A stretch of DNA of 64,000 bases from Pseudomonas nitroreducens TX1 (GTDB lineage: Bacteria; Pseudomonadota; Gammaproteobacteria; Pseudomonadales; Pseudomonadaceae). The stretch covers positions 1 to 64,000 of the forward strand of contig NZ_AMZB01000098.1 of the NCBI RefSeq assembly GCF_000313755.1. Reading direction: 5' to 3'. The notes beneath the pieces are model-generated. The model saw nothing but the letters and a program-made list of their open reading frames with translations. It had not been told where the DNA came from and ran no database searches. Shown piece by piece: positions 45,309 through 56,428 of the stretch. The translations under genes were made by a program, and so were the position numbers. Every line of letters starts with the position of its first letter. The first letter of the stretch is position 1.

Positions 45309-45914
45309 TCAGAATGAGTCGATGTAACCGGCGGCCACCATGTAATTGCAGATGCGGTCGACCGCTTCCTCGACCGACAACGTGGATGTATCGATGGTGA
45401 GTTCCGCCGCCTCCGGGACCTCGAACGGGGAGTCGATACCGGTGAACTGCTTCAACTCGCCGGCTCGCGCCTTGCGATAGAGCCCTTTGGGGTCGCGCTC
45501 CTCGCAGACGCTCAGCGGGGTGGAAACGTGAACCTCGACAAAGCACTCGGGCAGCAAGGCACGGACAAGGTCGCGGTCGGCCCGGAACGGCGAGATGAAC
45601 GCCGCAATGGCGATCAGCCCCGCATCCACCATCAGCGCGCCCACCTCGCCTACCCGGCGGATATTCTCGCAGCGGTCTTCGGCACTGAAGCCCAGGTCAC
45701 GATTGAGGCCGTGGCGGAGGTTGTCGCCATCGAGCAGGTAGGTGTGCCGACCACACGCATGCAGTCGATGTTCGAGAGCGTCGGCGATCGTCGACTTGCC
45801 GGAGCCACTCAGCCCCGTCAGCCAGATCAGACACGGGCGCTGCCCCTTGATCCATGAGCGGCTCTTGCGATCGATCACCGACGACTGCCAGCGAATATTG
45901 CGACTGCTGGGCAT
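45309..45914 (-). CDS. cysC: Adenylyl-sulfate kinase CysC
   Basis: 201-residue APS kinase making PAPS from adenosine 5'-phosphosulfate. P-loop GLSGSGKST (34-42), [28 protein letters not shown], and [20 protein letters not shown] followed by [11 protein letters not shown]. It is a stand-alone enzyme, not the CysNC fusion. The ATG overlaps the pheA stop (TGATG). The location inside an aromatic/serine operon is unusual: in P. aeruginosa pheA is followed directly by hisC. Possible roles are sulfation of a metabolite or polysaccharide, or an assimilatory role; neither is shown. Confidence 0.95.
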   Translation of the reverse strand: MPSSRNIRWQSSVIDRKSRSWIKGQRPCLIWLTGLSGSGKSTIADALEHRLHACGRHTYLLDGDNLRHGLNRDLGFSAEDRCENIRRVGEVGALMVDAGLIAIAAFISPFRADRDLVRALLPECFVEVHVSTPLSVCEERDPKGLYRKARAGELKQFTGIDSPFEVPEAAELTIDTSTLSVEEAVDRICNYMVAAGYIDSF

Positions 45915-47011
45915 CAGAGCACGGCCTTGGGATAGGAACCCAGCACCTTCAGGGCAACGGCTTCGCTGTTGATCTTCTCCAGCACGTCCTTGATCAGCGG
46001 ATCCTTGTGGTGGCCTATGAAGTCGATGAAGAACACGTAGGTCCACTTGCCGCTGCGCGACGGACGGGTCTCGATGCGGGTCAGGTCGATGCCGTTGTTG
46101 TGGAACGGCACCAGCAGCTCGTGCAGCGCGCCCGGCTTGTTGCGCATGGAGACGATGATGGAGGTCTTGTCGTCGCCGGTGGGCGGCACTTCCTGGTTGC
46201 CGATCATGAGGAAGCGCGTGGAGTTGTCCGGGCGGTCCTCGATCTTCTCGTGCAGCTTGTCCAGGCCATAAAGGCTGGCTGCCATGTCGCCTGCAATTGC
46301 TGCACTGTTCCACTCGCTCTTCACCCGCTTGGCGGCATCGGCGTTGCTGGAGACCGCCACGCGCTCGACGTTCGGGTAGTGCGCGTCCAGCCACTTGCGG
46401 CACTGGGCCAGGGACTGGGCGTGGGAGTAGATGCGGGTGATGTTGTTGGTCTTGGTGTTCTCCCCCACCAGCAGGTGATGGTGGATGCGCAGTTCCACCT
46501 CGCCGCAGATCACCAGGTCATGCTCGAGGAAGCTGTCGAGGGTATGGTTGACCGCGCCTTCGGTGGAGTTTTCCACCGGCACAACGCCGAAGTTCACCGC
46601 GCCGGCGGCGACTTCGCGGAACACTTCGTCGATGGCGGCCATCGGGGTGCTGATCACCGCGTGGCCGAAGTGCTTGAGCGCCGCGGCCTGGGTGAAGGTG
46701 CCTTCCGGGCCGAGGTAGGCCACTTTCAGCGGCTGCTCCAGGGCGAGGCAGGAGGACATGATCTCGCGGAACAGACGAGCGACTTCCTCGTTGTCCAGCG
46801 GGCCCTTGTTCAGCTCCATGATGTGCTTGAGCACCCAGGCCTCGCGCTCGGGCCGGTAGAACACCGGCTTCTCGCCTTCGGCCAGGGAGGCCATCTTCAC
46901 GCGCGCCACGTCGGTGGCGCAGCGGGCGCGTTCGCTGATCAGCTCGAGGATCTTCTCGTCGAGGCTGTCGATGCGTACGCGCAAAGCCTTGAGCTGGTCA
47001 GCGTCGCTCAT
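45914..47011 (-). CDS. pheA: Bifunctional chorismate mutase / prephenate dehydratase (P-protein)
   Basis: 365 residues. Residues 1-95 are AroQ-type chorismate mutase ([20 protein letters not shown]). Residues about 95-275 are prephenate dehydratase ([36 protein letters not shown], and the TRFL motif). The C-terminal ACT domain ([33 protein letters not shown]) gives phenylalanine feedback. Makes phenylpyruvate from chorismate. TGATG overlaps connect it to serC before and cysC after. Confidence 0.97.
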   Translation of the reverse strand: MSDADQLKALRVRIDSLDEKILELISERARCATDVARVKMASLAEGEKPVFYRPEREAWVLKHIMELNKGPLDNEEVARLFREIMSSCLALEQPLKVAYLGPEGTFTQAAALKHFGHAVISTPMAAIDEVFREVAAGAVNFGVVPVENSTEGAVNHTLDSFLEHDLVICGEVELRIHHHLLVGENTKTNNITRIYSHAQSLAQCRKWLDAHYPNVERVAVSSNADAAKRVKSEWNSAAIAGDMAASLYGLDKLHEKIEDRPDNSTRFLMIGNQEVPPTGDDKTSIIVSMRNKPGALHELLVPFHNNGIDLTRIETRPSRSGKWTYVFFIDFIGHHKDPLIKDVLEKINSEAVALKVLGSYPKAVL

Positions 47012-48096
47012 CAGCCGTGCTCCTTCTCGAACTCGGCCATGTAGCCGACCAGGGCTTCGATGGCATCCAGGCCCAGGGCGTTATAGATGGAGGCACGCAT
47101 GCCGCCCACCGAACGGTGGCCTTTCAGGTTGAGCAGGCCGCGCGCGTCGGCACCTTCGAGGAAGGCCTTGTCGAGCTTCTCGTCGGCCAGGCGGAACGGC
47201 ACGTTCATCCAGGAGCGGGCGCTGGGCTGGATCGGGTTGGTGTAGAAGTCGCTGCTGTCGATGAAGGAGTACAACATGTCCTTCTTCGCGCGGTTGCGCT
47301 TCTCCATGGCGTCGACGCCGCCCTGCTCCTTCAGCCACTGGAAGACCAGGCCGGAGAGGTACCAGGAGTAGGTCGCCGGGGTGTTGTACATGGAGCCGTT
47401 GTCGGCGGCGACCTTGTAGTTGAGCATGGTCGGGCAGATGCTGCGGGCGCGGCCCAGCAGGTCTTCGCGAACGATGACGACCACCAGCCCGGACGGGCCG
47501 ATGTTCTTCTGCGCGCCGGCGTAGATCAGGCCGAACTTGGACACGTCGGTCGGGCGGGAGAGGATGTCCGAGGACATGTCCACCACCAGCGGAACGTCGC
47601 CGACTTCCGGAATCCAGTCGAACTCCAGGCCGCCGATGGTCTCGTTGGACGCGTAGTGCAGGTAGGCGGCGTCCTTGGACAGGTTCCACTCGTTCTGCCC
47701 GGGGATGGCGAAGTAGTCGTACTTGGATGCGCTGGCGACGACATTGACGTTGCCGTAGCGGCGAGCCTCTTCGATGGCCTTCTTCGACCAGATGCCGGTT
47801 TCCACGTAGTCCGCCACGCCGTCTTCGGGCAGCAGGTTCAGCGGGATCTCGGCGAACTGCTGGCTGGCGCCGCCCTGCAGGAACAGCACCTTGTAGTTCG
47901 ATGGCACGCCCATCAGGTCGCGCAGGTCCTGCTCGGCCTTCTCGGCGATGGCCACGTAGTCGTCGCTACGGTGGCTCATCTCCATGACCGACAGGCCCTT
48001 GCCCTGCCAATCCAGCAGCTCGGCGCGGGCGCGCTCCAGCACCTCGGTGGGAAGCGCCGCGGGACCGGCGCAGAAGTTAAAGGCTCGCTTGCTCAC
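47011..48096 (-). CDS. serC: Phosphoserine aminotransferase
   Basis: 361-residue class V PLP aminotransferase for serine and pyridoxine synthesis. MSKRAFNFCAGPAALPTEVL, FLQGGASQQFAEIPLN, the PLP lysine in YAGAQKNIGPSGLVVV, and HRSVGGMRASIYNALG near the end. The start is a GTG at 48096 giving the family N-terminus MSKRAF; a GTG two codons earlier (48102) is possible. 14 bp after gyrA, and overlapping pheA (TGATG). Confidence 0.97.
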   Translation of the reverse strand: MSKRAFNFCAGPAALPTEVLERARAELLDWQGKGLSVMEMSHRSDDYVAIAEKAEQDLRDLMGVPSNYKVLFLQGGASQQFAEIPLNLLPEDGVADYVETGIWSKKAIEEARRYGNVNVVASASKYDYFAIPGQNEWNLSKDAAYLHYASNETIGGLEFDWIPEVGDVPLVVDMSSDILSRPTDVSKFGLIYAGAQKNIGPSGLVVVIVREDLLGRARSICPTMLNYKVAADNGSMYNTPATYSWYLSGLVFQWLKEQGGVDAMEKRNRAKKDMLYSFIDSSDFYTNPIQPSARSWMNVPFRLADEKLDKAFLEGADARGLLNLKGHRSVGGMRASIYNALGLDAIEALVGYMAEFEKEHG

Positions 48097-48110
48097 ATCC
48101 ACTCTCGCTA

Positions 48111-50891
48111 TCAGTCTTCGCTGGCCTGCGGGGCTTCTTCAGCCGCAGCTTCGCCTGCTTCTGGGTTCTCGTCCGACACTTCGCCTTCGATGATCTCGCC
48201 GTCGATGACGTCGTCTTCGCCTTCCACCACGGTCGGCTCCTGCACCCGCTCCAGGCCCACGACGGTCTCGTCGGCGGCCAGCTTGATGAGGATCACGCCC
48301 TGGGTGTTACGGCCGGCGCCACGGACTTCGTCGACACGGGTACGAACCAGGGTGCCCTGGTCGGAAATCAGCATGATTTCCTCGCCGTCCAGCACCTGCA
48401 CGGCGCCGACCAGGTTGCCGTTACGCTCGTTGATTACCATGGCGATCACGCCCTGGCCGCCACGACCGCGACGCGGGTAGTCGGCCAGCGGGGTGCGCTT
48501 GCCGTAGCCACGCTCGGAGGCGGTGAGGATCTGTGCCTCGCGGCACTCCGGGATCAGCATGGAGATGATGCGCTGGTCTTCGCCCAGGCGCATGCCGCGC
48601 ACGCCACGGGCGTTACGGCCCATGATGCGTACCTTGCTTTCCTTGAAGCGGATCACCTTGCCGGCGTTGGAGAACATCATCACGTCCTTCGAACCGTCGG
48701 TGATGGCGGCGGCGATCAGCGAGTCGCCCTCTTCCAGCTTCAGGGCGATCAGGCCGTTGGAGCGCGGCTTGGTGAACTGGATCAGCGGGGTTTTCTTCAC
48801 GGTGCCTTTCATGGTGGCCATGAAGATGTATGCGCCGGTCGGCTCGTCCTGGCTGAAGTCGGCGTCGTCGCCCTCTTCGGCTTCTTCGGCTTCCACCACT
48901 TCGGCGACCTGCTCGGCGACCACGTCATCGTCATCGGCTTCGTCACCGGCAAACTGGGCGCGCACGGCTTCCAGGTCGATCTGCAGCATCGCGGTGATGC
49001 GCTCGCCTTCGTCCAGCGGCAGCAGGTTCACCAACGGACGGCCGCGGGCGGTGCGGGAGGCCTCCGGGATCTCGAAGGTGCGCAGCCAGTAGACCTTGCC
49101 CTTGCTGGAGAACAGCAGCAGCGTGGCGTGGCTGTTGGCGACCAGCAGGTGTTCGATGTAGTCCTCGTCCTTCACGCCACTGGCGGACTTGCCCTTGCCG
49201 CCGCGACGCTGGGCCTCGTAGGCGGCCAGCGGCTGGGACTTGGCATAGCCGCCGTGGGAGATGGTCACCACGCGCTCTTCTTCGGTGATCAGGTCGGCGA
49301 TGGTCAGGTCCATCTGCGACGCGACGATCTCGGTGCGGCGGGCATCGCCGAACTCGGCCTTGACCTTCTCCAGCTCCTCGCGGATGACTTCCATCAGGCG
49401 CTCGGGGTTGGTCAGGATGCGGATCAGCTCGCCGATCAGGGAAAGGATTTCCTGGTACTCGGACAGGAGCTTCTCGTGCTCCAGGCCGGTCAGGCGGTGC
49501 AGGCGCAGCTCCAGGATGGCCTGGGCCTGTTCCGGCGACAGGTAATACTTGCCCTCGCGCAGGCCGTACTGCGGGTCCAGGTCTTCCGGACGGCAGGAGT
49601 CGGCGCCGGCGCGCTCCACCATCGCCTCCACGGCGCTGGATTCCCAGGCGGTGGCGATCAGGCGTTCCTTGGCTTCGGCCGGGGTCGGCGAAGTCTTGAT
49701 CAGCTCGATCACCGGGTCGATGTTCGACAGGGCGACGGCCTGGCCTTCGAGGATGTGGCCGCGCTCGCGGGCCTTGCGCAGCTCGTAGACGGTCCGGCGG
49801 GTCACCACTTCACGGCGGTGGCGGATGAACACCTCGAGCATGTCCTTGAGGTTCATCGTGCGCGGCTGGCCATCGACCAGGGCCACCACGTTGATGCCGA
49901 AGACGCTCTGCAGCTGGGTCTGGGCGTAGAGGTTGTTCAGCACGACCTCGCCCACTTCCCCGCGGCGCAGCTCGATGACTACACGCATGCCGTCCTTGTC
50001 GGACTCGTCGCGCAGCTCGGTGATGCCTTCGATCTTCTTCTCTTTCACCAGCTCGGCGATCTTCTCGATCAGGCGGGCCTTGTTCAACTGGTAGGGCAGC
50101 TCGGTGATGATGATCTGCTGGCGGTTGCCGCCCTTCTCCATGTCCTCGATGGTGGCGCGGGCACGGATATAGACGCGGCCACGGCCGGTGCGATAAGCCT
50201 CGATGATGCCCGCACGGCCGTTGATGATGCCCGCGGTCGGGAAGTCCGGGCCGGGGATGTACTGCATCAGGTCATCGATGGACAGCTCGGGGTTGTCCAT
50301 CAGTGCCAGGCAGCCGTCGATCACCTCGGTGAGGTTGTGCGGCGGAATGTTGGTCGCCATGCCCACGGCGATACCGCTGGAGCCGTTGACCAGCAGGTTC
50401 GGGATCTTGGTCGGCATGACCGCCGGGATCTGCTCGGTGCCGTCATAGTTGGGCACCCAGTCGACGGTTTCCTTGTCCAGGTCCGCCAGCAGCTCATGGG
50501 CAAGCTTGGCCATGCGTACTTCGGTGTATCGCATGGCTGCGGCGTTGTCGCCGTCCACCGAACCGAAGTTGCCCTGGCCGTCGACCAGCATGTAGCGCAG
50601 CGAGAAGGGCTGGGCCATGCGGACGATGGTGTCGTACACCGCGGTGTCGCCGTGCGGGTGGTACTTACCGATCACGTCGCCGACCACACGGGCGGACTTC
50701 TTGTAGGGCTTGTTCCAGTCGTTGCCCAGTTCGCTCATGGCGTACAGGACGCGGCGATGCACGGGCTTCAAGCCGTCGCGCGCATCGGGCAGGGCACGAC
50801 CGACGATCACGCTCATGGCGTAATCGAGGTAGGACTGTCGGAGTTCGTCTTCGATGTTGACCGGGAGGATTTCTTTGGCCAGTTCGCCCAT
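48111..50891 (-). CDS. gyrA: DNA gyrase subunit A
   Basis: 926-residue type IIA topoisomerase subunit, cutting and rejoining DNA for negative supercoiling. Catalytic Tyr122 in [11 protein letters not shown]; the quinolone-determining region [19 protein letters not shown] has Thr83 and Asp87, the sensitive wild-type residues for Pseudomonas. The C-terminal beta-pinwheel has six blades with the GyrA-box-like [17 protein letters not shown]. An acidic insertion (about 665-690, [21 protein letters not shown]) and a very acidic tail (from about 885) are typical of pseudomonads. First gene of the serC-cmk supraoperon. Confidence 0.98.
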   Translation of the reverse strand: MGELAKEILPVNIEDELRQSYLDYAMSVIVGRALPDARDGLKPVHRRVLYAMSELGNDWNKPYKKSARVVGDVIGKYHPHGDTAVYDTIVRMAQPFSLRYMLVDGQGNFGSVDGDNAAAMRYTEVRMAKLAHELLADLDKETVDWVPNYDGTEQIPAVMPTKIPNLLVNGSSGIAVGMATNIPPHNLTEVIDGCLALMDNPELSIDDLMQYIPGPDFPTAGIINGRAGIIEAYRTGRGRVYIRARATIEDMEKGGNRQQIIITELPYQLNKARLIEKIAELVKEKKIEGITELRDESDKDGMRVVIELRRGEVGEVVLNNLYAQTQLQSVFGINVVALVDGQPRTMNLKDMLEVFIRHRREVVTRRTVYELRKARERGHILEGQAVALSNIDPVIELIKTSPTPAEAKERLIATAWESSAVEAMVERAGADSCRPEDLDPQYGLREGKYYLSPEQAQAILELRLHRLTGLEHEKLLSEYQEILSLIGELIRILTNPERLMEVIREELEKVKAEFGDARRTEIVASQMDLTIADLITEEERVVTISHGGYAKSQPLAAYEAQRRGGKGKSASGVKDEDYIEHLLVANSHATLLLFSSKGKVYWLRTFEIPEASRTARGRPLVNLLPLDEGERITAMLQIDLEAVRAQFAGDEADDDDVVAEQVAEVVEAEEAEEGDDADFSQDEPTGAYIFMATMKGTVKKTPLIQFTKPRSNGLIALKLEEGDSLIAAAITDGSKDVMMFSNAGKVIRFKESKVRIMGRNARGVRGMRLGEDQRIISMLIPECREAQILTASERGYGKRTPLADYPRRGRGGQGVIAMVINERNGNLVGAVQVLDGEEIMLISDQGTLVRTRVDEVRGAGRNTQGVILIKLAADETVVGLERVQEPTVVEGEDDVIDGEIIEGEVSDENPEAGEAAAEEAPQASED

Positions 50892-51124
50892 GAGAAGCCT
50901 GGTTCCTTTTTCAAATGGGACTCCGCCAAGCCCGTCCTGAGCCCGGCGGAGCGCGGTGCGCCATCAAAGCGCCACCGACTCTCTACAAATCAACGACTTG
51001 GCCGCTGATCCGCGATGCTGTGGGGGGCGAAAAAAAGCCCCATCAAGAACCGTCGGAGCTTACCACAAGCCAGGGTCAAACCCTACCCTCGGCCAAGCCC
51101 CACGATGAATTGCCGCAGCCCTCG

Positions 51125-52201
<1,077 letters not shown>

Positions 52202-52281
52202 GGAACACCTCTTCATTTCAATGGAATCGCGGGCCGCTCCGGCGCCACGGAAATCGCCCCGGAAACACCGGGAAACGGCGG

Positions 52282-52319
52282 AGTATACCGAGCCTTAGGC
52301 CCCGGCGCTCGGCTATACT
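52282..52319. promoter_or_regulatory. Face-to-face promoter -10 elements between mtnA and the deaminase gene
   Basis: TATACT occurs on the plus strand at 52314-52319 and, as AGTATA, on the minus strand at 52282-52287. Both sit inside an imperfect inverted repeat (GGCGGAGTATACCGAGC ... GCTCGGCTATACTCGGCGCC). The symmetry suggests paired divergent promoters or a shared operator. The -35 regions are not clear. Confidence 0.5.
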
Positions 52320-52353
52320 CGGCGCCTTTATCCACGCGCCCAGGATGCGCTTC

Positions 52354-53679
52354 ATGCCGACCGAAAAAGTCCCGCTCGACCTGCTGCTCTTCCCCACCTG
52401 GATCGTCCCCGTGGAACCCGCCGGCATCGTCCTGCGCGATCACGGCCTGGGCATCCGCGACGGCCGCATCGCCCTGCTCGCGCCGCGCGCCGAGGCCCTG
52501 CGCCACCCGGCCGCGGAAACCCGCGAGCTGCCGGGCATGCTGCTCTCCCCCGGCCTGATCAACGCCCATGGGCACGCGGCGATGAGCCTGTTCCGCGGCC
52601 TGGCGGACGACCTGGCGCTGATGACCTGGCTGCAGGAGCACATCTGGCCGGCAGAAGCCAAGTGGGTCAGCGAGGACTTCGTCCGTGATGGCACGGAACT
52701 GGCCATCGCCGAGCAGCTCAAGGGCGGCATCACCTGTTTCTCGGACATGTACTTCTTCCCGCAGGTCGCCTGCGAGGCCGTGCACAAGGCCGGTGTGCGC
52801 GCGCAGATCAGTGTACCGGTGCTGGACTTCCCGGTACCCGGCGCCCGCGACGCCGACGACGCCATCCGCCAGGGCCTGGCGCTGCGCGACGACCTCAAGC
52901 ACCACCCACGCATCAAGGTAGCCTTCGGCCCGCACGCGCCGTACACCGTCAGCGACGACAAGCTGGAGAACATCCTGATGCTCGCCGAGGAGTTGGACGC
53001 CGGCATTCATATGCACGTCCATGAGACTGCCTTCGAGGTCCAGCAGGCGCTGGAGAAGCACGGCGAACGCCCGCTGGCCCGCCTGCATCGCCTGGGCCTG
53101 CTCGGGCCGCGCTTCCAGGCCGTGCACATGACCCAGGTGAACGACGAAGACTTGGCCATGCTGGTGGAAACCAACAGCTCGGTGGTGCATTGCCCCGAAT
53201 CCAACCTCAAGCTGGCCAGCGGTTTCTGCCCGGTGGAGCGGTTGTGGCAGGCCGGCGTCAATGTCGCCATCGGCACCGATGGCGCGGCCAGCAACAACGA
53301 CCTGGACCTGCTCGGCGAAACCCGCACCGCCGCCCTCCTGGCCAAGGCCGTGGCCGGCCAGGCCACCGCGCTGGACGCCCACCGCGCCCTGCGCATGGCC
53401 ACCCTGAACGGCGCCCGTGCGCTGGGCATTGAACAGGAAACCGGCAGCCTGGAACTGGGCAAGTCGGCCGACCTGACCGCGTTCGACCTCTCCGGGCTGG
53501 CACAACAGCCGGTGTACGAGCCGGTTTCCCAGCTGATCTACGCCAGCGGCCGCGACTGCGTGCGCCACGTGTGGGTTGGCGGCAAGCAACTGCTGGACGA
53601 CGGCAGGCTCACTCGGCTGGACGAAGATCGCTTGATTGCTGTGGCGGGCGAATGGGGCAGGAAGATCGCCGGGGCCTGA
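52354..53679 (+). CDS. TRZ/ATZ family amidohydrolase, probable 5'-methylthioadenosine deaminase
   Basis: 441-residue metal-dependent amidohydrolase. Metal ligands in NAHGHAAMS (HxH) and [12 protein letters not shown] (His, with Glu), and [14 protein letters not shown] (Asp). It is of the MtaD/SsnA-like group that deaminates methylthioadenosine or S-adenosylhomocysteine. The P. aeruginosa orthologue at this position (PA3170) is reported to be a methylthioadenosine deaminase (recalled), which fits the adjacent mtnA. The start ATG at 52354 is preferred over 52345, since AGGA stands 8 bases upstream. Confidence 0.9.
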   Translation: MPTEKVPLDLLLFPTWIVPVEPAGIVLRDHGLGIRDGRIALLAPRAEALRHPAAETRELPGMLLSPGLINAHGHAAMSLFRGLADDLALMTWLQEHIWPAEAKWVSEDFVRDGTELAIAEQLKGGITCFSDMYFFPQVACEAVHKAGVRAQISVPVLDFPVPGARDADDAIRQGLALRDDLKHHPRIKVAFGPHAPYTVSDDKLENILMLAEELDAGIHMHVHETAFEVQQALEKHGERPLARLHRLGLLGPRFQAVHMTQVNDEDLAMLVETNSSVVHCPESNLKLASGFCPVERLWQAGVNVAIGTDGAASNNDLDLLGETRTAALLAKAVAGQATALDAHRALRMATLNGARALGIEQETGSLELGKSADLTAFDLSGLAQQPVYEPVSQLIYASGRDCVRHVWVGGKQLLDDGRLTRLDEDRLIAVAGEWGRKIAGA

Positions 53680-53696
53680 TCCCGCGTTTGCAAGTT

Positions 53697-53870
53697 CCCT
53701 CTCCCCAGCCCTCTCCCTGAAGGGAGAGGGGGCATTCCGAGCGGAGCGAAGGTGTCTGCGTTTCCAGGCACCACGGCATCAAGCGATGCGCCAGTATCAA
53801 AGCTCGCGCAGATCCAGTCCCCTCTCCCTTCGGAGCGGGGCGCGCAGCCAGGGTTAGGGAGAGGGAGGCC
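53697..53870. repeat. Extragenic palindromes of the CCCTCTCCCT family
   Basis: CCCTCTCCCTGAAGGGAGAG (53709-53728) is the same element as at 5904-5923. A second arm pair (CCCTCTCCCTTCGG near 53820 and TTAGGGAGAGGG near 53857) follows about 90 bases on. The 314-bp gap 53680-53993 upstream of ubiG otherwise has no gene. Confidence 0.75.
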
Positions 53871-53993
53871 GTGGGCGCGGACACCGCCAGGAAACGGAAG
53901 CTGCGACAATCCGTCATGCAGCGCCCCATCCATTCCCCGAAGCTGGCATCATAGTCAGCCTTCGTTTCCAGCTTTTCGATCAATAGGGACACC

Positions 53994-54692
53994 ATGAGCA
54001 ACGTCGACCACGCCGAGATCGCCAAATTCGAGGCCCTCGCCCACCGCTGGTGGGACCGCGAAAGCGAGTTCAAGCCCCTGCACGACATCAACCCGTTGCG
54101 GGTCAACTGGATCGACGAGCGCGTCAGCCTCGCCGGCAAGAAGGTGCTCGACGTTGGCTGCGGCGGCGGCATCCTCAGCGAAGCCATGGCCCAGCGTGGC
54201 GCCACCGTCACCGGTATCGACATGGGCGAAGCCCCCCTGGCCGTCGCTCAGTTGCACCAGCTGGAGTCCGGTGTGCCGGTGGAATACCGTCGCATCACCG
54301 CCGAAGAGCTGGCCGAGGAGATGCCCGAGCAGTTCGACGTGGTGACCTGCCTGGAGATGCTCGAACACGTGCCGGACCCGGCCTCGGTCATCCGCGCCTG
54401 CTACAGGATGGTCAAGCCCGGCGGCCAGGTGTTCTTTTCCACCATCAACCGCAATCCGAAGGCCTATCTGTTCGCCATCGTCGGCGCGGAATACGTGATG
54501 CGCCTGCTGCCGCGCGGCACCCACGACTTCAAGAAGTTCATCCGCCCCTCCGAGCTGGGCGCCTGGTCGCGTGACGCCGGCCTTGCAGTCAAGGACATCA
54601 TCGGCCTGACCTACAACCCGCTGACCAAGCACTACAAGCTGGCCAACGACGTCGACGTCAACTACATGATCCAGACCTTGCGCGAGGAGTGA
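53994..54692 (+). CDS. ubiG: Ubiquinone biosynthesis O-methyltransferase UbiG
   Basis: 232-residue SAM-dependent methyltransferase doing both O-methylations of ubiquinone synthesis. SAM motif [17 protein letters not shown] (residues about 43-59), [13 protein letters not shown] (motif II), and [15 protein letters not shown], the membrane-lipid contact region. First gene of an operon with mupP and the yciK-like SDR. Confidence 0.97.
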   Translation: MSNVDHAEIAKFEALAHRWWDRESEFKPLHDINPLRVNWIDERVSLAGKKVLDVGCGGGILSEAMAQRGATVTGIDMGEAPLAVAQLHQLESGVPVEYRRITAEELAEEMPEQFDVVTCLEMLEHVPDPASVIRACYRMVKPGGQVFFSTINRNPKAYLFAIVGAEYVMRLLPRGTHDFKKFIRPSELGAWSRDAGLAVKDIIGLTYNPLTKHYKLANDVDVNYMIQTLREE

Positions 54693-54697
54693 ATCGC

Positions 54698-55366
54698 ATG
54701 CTCAGAGCGGTTCTCTTCGACATGGACGGCACGCTGCTCGACACCGCGCCGGACTTCATCGCCGTCTGCCAGGCGATGCTCAAGGCCCACGGCCGCGCGC
54801 CGATCGACGACCAGCGCATCCAGGACGTGGTCTCCGGTGGCGCCCGCGCCATGGTCGCCGCGGCCTTCGACATGGCCCCGGAAGCCCCTGGCTTCGAGAC
54901 CCTGCGCCAGGAGTTCCTCGACCGCTACCAGGAGCATTGCGCCGTCTTCACCCGCCCCTACGACGGCATGATCGAACTGCTGGAGAACATCGAGCAGTCG
55001 CGCCTGATCTGGGGCGTGGTGACCAACAAGCCGGTGCGCTTCGCCGCGCCGATCATGCAGCAGTTGGGCCTGGCCGAGCGCTCGGCCGTGCTGGTCTGCC
55101 CGGATCACGTGAAGAACAGCAAGCCGGACCCGGAAATGCTCCTGCTGGCCTGCAGCCAGCTGAAGGTCGACCCGTCCGAAGTGCTGTTCATCGGTGACGA
55201 CCTGCGCGACATCGAGTCGGGCCGCGCCGCCGGGACCAAGACCGCAGCCGTGCGCTACGGCTACATCCACCCGGACGACAACCCCGCGCACTGGGGCGCC
55301 GACGTGATAGTCGACGCTCCCCGCGACCTGCTCGCCGTCCTCGACCGCGCCCTCTGCTCCTGCTGA
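54698..55366 (+). CDS. mupP: N-acetylmuramic acid 6-phosphate phosphatase MupP
   Basis: 222-residue HAD-superfamily phosphatase. Motif [12 protein letters not shown] (nucleophile and acid Asp), motif II VVTNKP, motif III lysine in KNSKPDPEM, motif [16 protein letters not shown]. Its place between ubiG and the yciK-like gene matches PA3172, described as MupP of the Pseudomonas cell-wall recycling route that bypasses MurQ (family knowledge). It could be mis-named as phosphoglycolate phosphatase (Gph). The start ATG at 54698 has GAGGAG 8 bases upstream; a GTG at 54689 is rejected. Confidence 0.9.
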   Translation: MLRAVLFDMDGTLLDTAPDFIAVCQAMLKAHGRAPIDDQRIQDVVSGGARAMVAAAFDMAPEAPGFETLRQEFLDRYQEHCAVFTRPYDGMIELLENIEQSRLIWGVVTNKPVRFAAPIMQQLGLAERSAVLVCPDHVKNSKPDPEMLLLACSQLKVDPSEVLFIGDDLRDIESGRAAGTKTAAVRYGYIHPDDNPAHWGADVIVDAPRDLLAVLDRALCSC

Positions 55367-55417
55367 GCCCCATTTCCGGGAGCCCGTCTCGCTGGCGGGC
55401 TCCGCCAAGGAGAAACC

Positions 55418-56161
55418 ATGTTCGACTATTCCGCCCGCCCCGACCTGCTCAAGGGCCGCGTGATCCTGGTAACCGGCGCCGGCCGCGGCATCGGCCGGGC
55501 CGCCGCGCTTGCCTACGCAGCCCACGGCGCCACCGTGCTGCTGCTGGGCAAGACGGAGGACTACCTCAACGAGGTCTATGACCTGATCGTCGCCGCCGGC
55601 CATCCCGAGCCGGTGGTGATTCCGCTGAACCTGGAAACCACCCTGCCGCACCAGTACGACGAGCTGGCAGCCATGATCGAGAAGGCGTTCGGCAAGCTCG
55701 ACGGCCTGCTGCACAACGCCTCGATCCTCGGTCTGCGTTCGCCCATCGAGCAGATTTCTACCGACAACTTCACCCGCGTCATGCAGGTGAACGTCAACGC
55801 CATGTTCAGCCTCACCCATACTCTGCTGCCGCTGCTCAAGCTCTCCGAGGATGCCTCGGTAGTGTTCACCTCCAGCAGCGTCGGCCGTAAGGGCCGCGCC
55901 TACTGGGGCGCCTACGCGGTGTCGAAGTTCGCCACCGAAGGCCTGATGCAGGTGCTGGCGGACGAGTGCGAGGACATCACCCGCGTGCGCGCCAACAGCG
56001 TCAACCCCGGCGCCACCCGCACTGCCATGCGCGCCCACGCCTACCCGGGCGAGAACGCCTACAACAACCCGGCGCCCGAAGAGATCATGCCGGTCTACCT
56101 GTACCTGATGGGCCCGGACAGCAAGGGCGTCAACGGCCAGGCCTTCAACGCCCAGGACTGA
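55418..56161 (+). CDS. YciK-family short-chain dehydrogenase/reductase
   Basis: 247-residue NAD(P)-dependent oxidoreductase. Cofactor motif TGAGRGIG (residues 20-27), NAS in LLHNASILG, and the catalytic Ser-Tyr-Lys (FTSSSVGRKGRAYWGAYAVSK). Like YciK it begins with FDYSARPDLLKGRVILVTG. AAGGAG stands upstream of the ATG. Co-directional with mupP (51-bp gap). The substrate is unknown. Confidence 0.93.
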   Translation: MFDYSARPDLLKGRVILVTGAGRGIGRAAALAYAAHGATVLLLGKTEDYLNEVYDLIVAAGHPEPVVIPLNLETTLPHQYDELAAMIEKAFGKLDGLLHNASILGLRSPIEQISTDNFTRVMQVNVNAMFSLTHTLLPLLKLSEDASVVFTSSSVGRKGRAYWGAYAVSKFATEGLMQVLADECEDITRVRANSVNPGATRTAMRAHAYPGENAYNNPAPEEIMPVYLYLMGPDSKGVNGQAFNAQD

Positions 56162-56428
56162 TTTCCACCGCGCGAACCGGTACTGACGTACCAGCGGCGT
56201 CGACGTGCAGCCCAGCAACGACGCCGCTTCCCGCCATTTTTCTGGCTCCGTCCCACTTACCTATCCGGCAAAGTGCCACTACTTCGCCAGACTTCTGGCG
56301 AAACCTTTCCGCCCTCGGGAACCCTGACCACCATCGGTCGGTCAATACGGCGTCTTTTCAGGCCTTTCCGTGCCCTGGCACGGAAATCGCTGAGTCCCTG
56401 CAAACGCCGTAAAAAAATGGTCACCGCC

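Noticed and set aside
51014-51040. Stem GGGGC..GCCCC with an A-run loop between mtnA and gyrA
   Set aside because: Five-base stem with a seven-base loop and no T run; too weak to be called a terminator.
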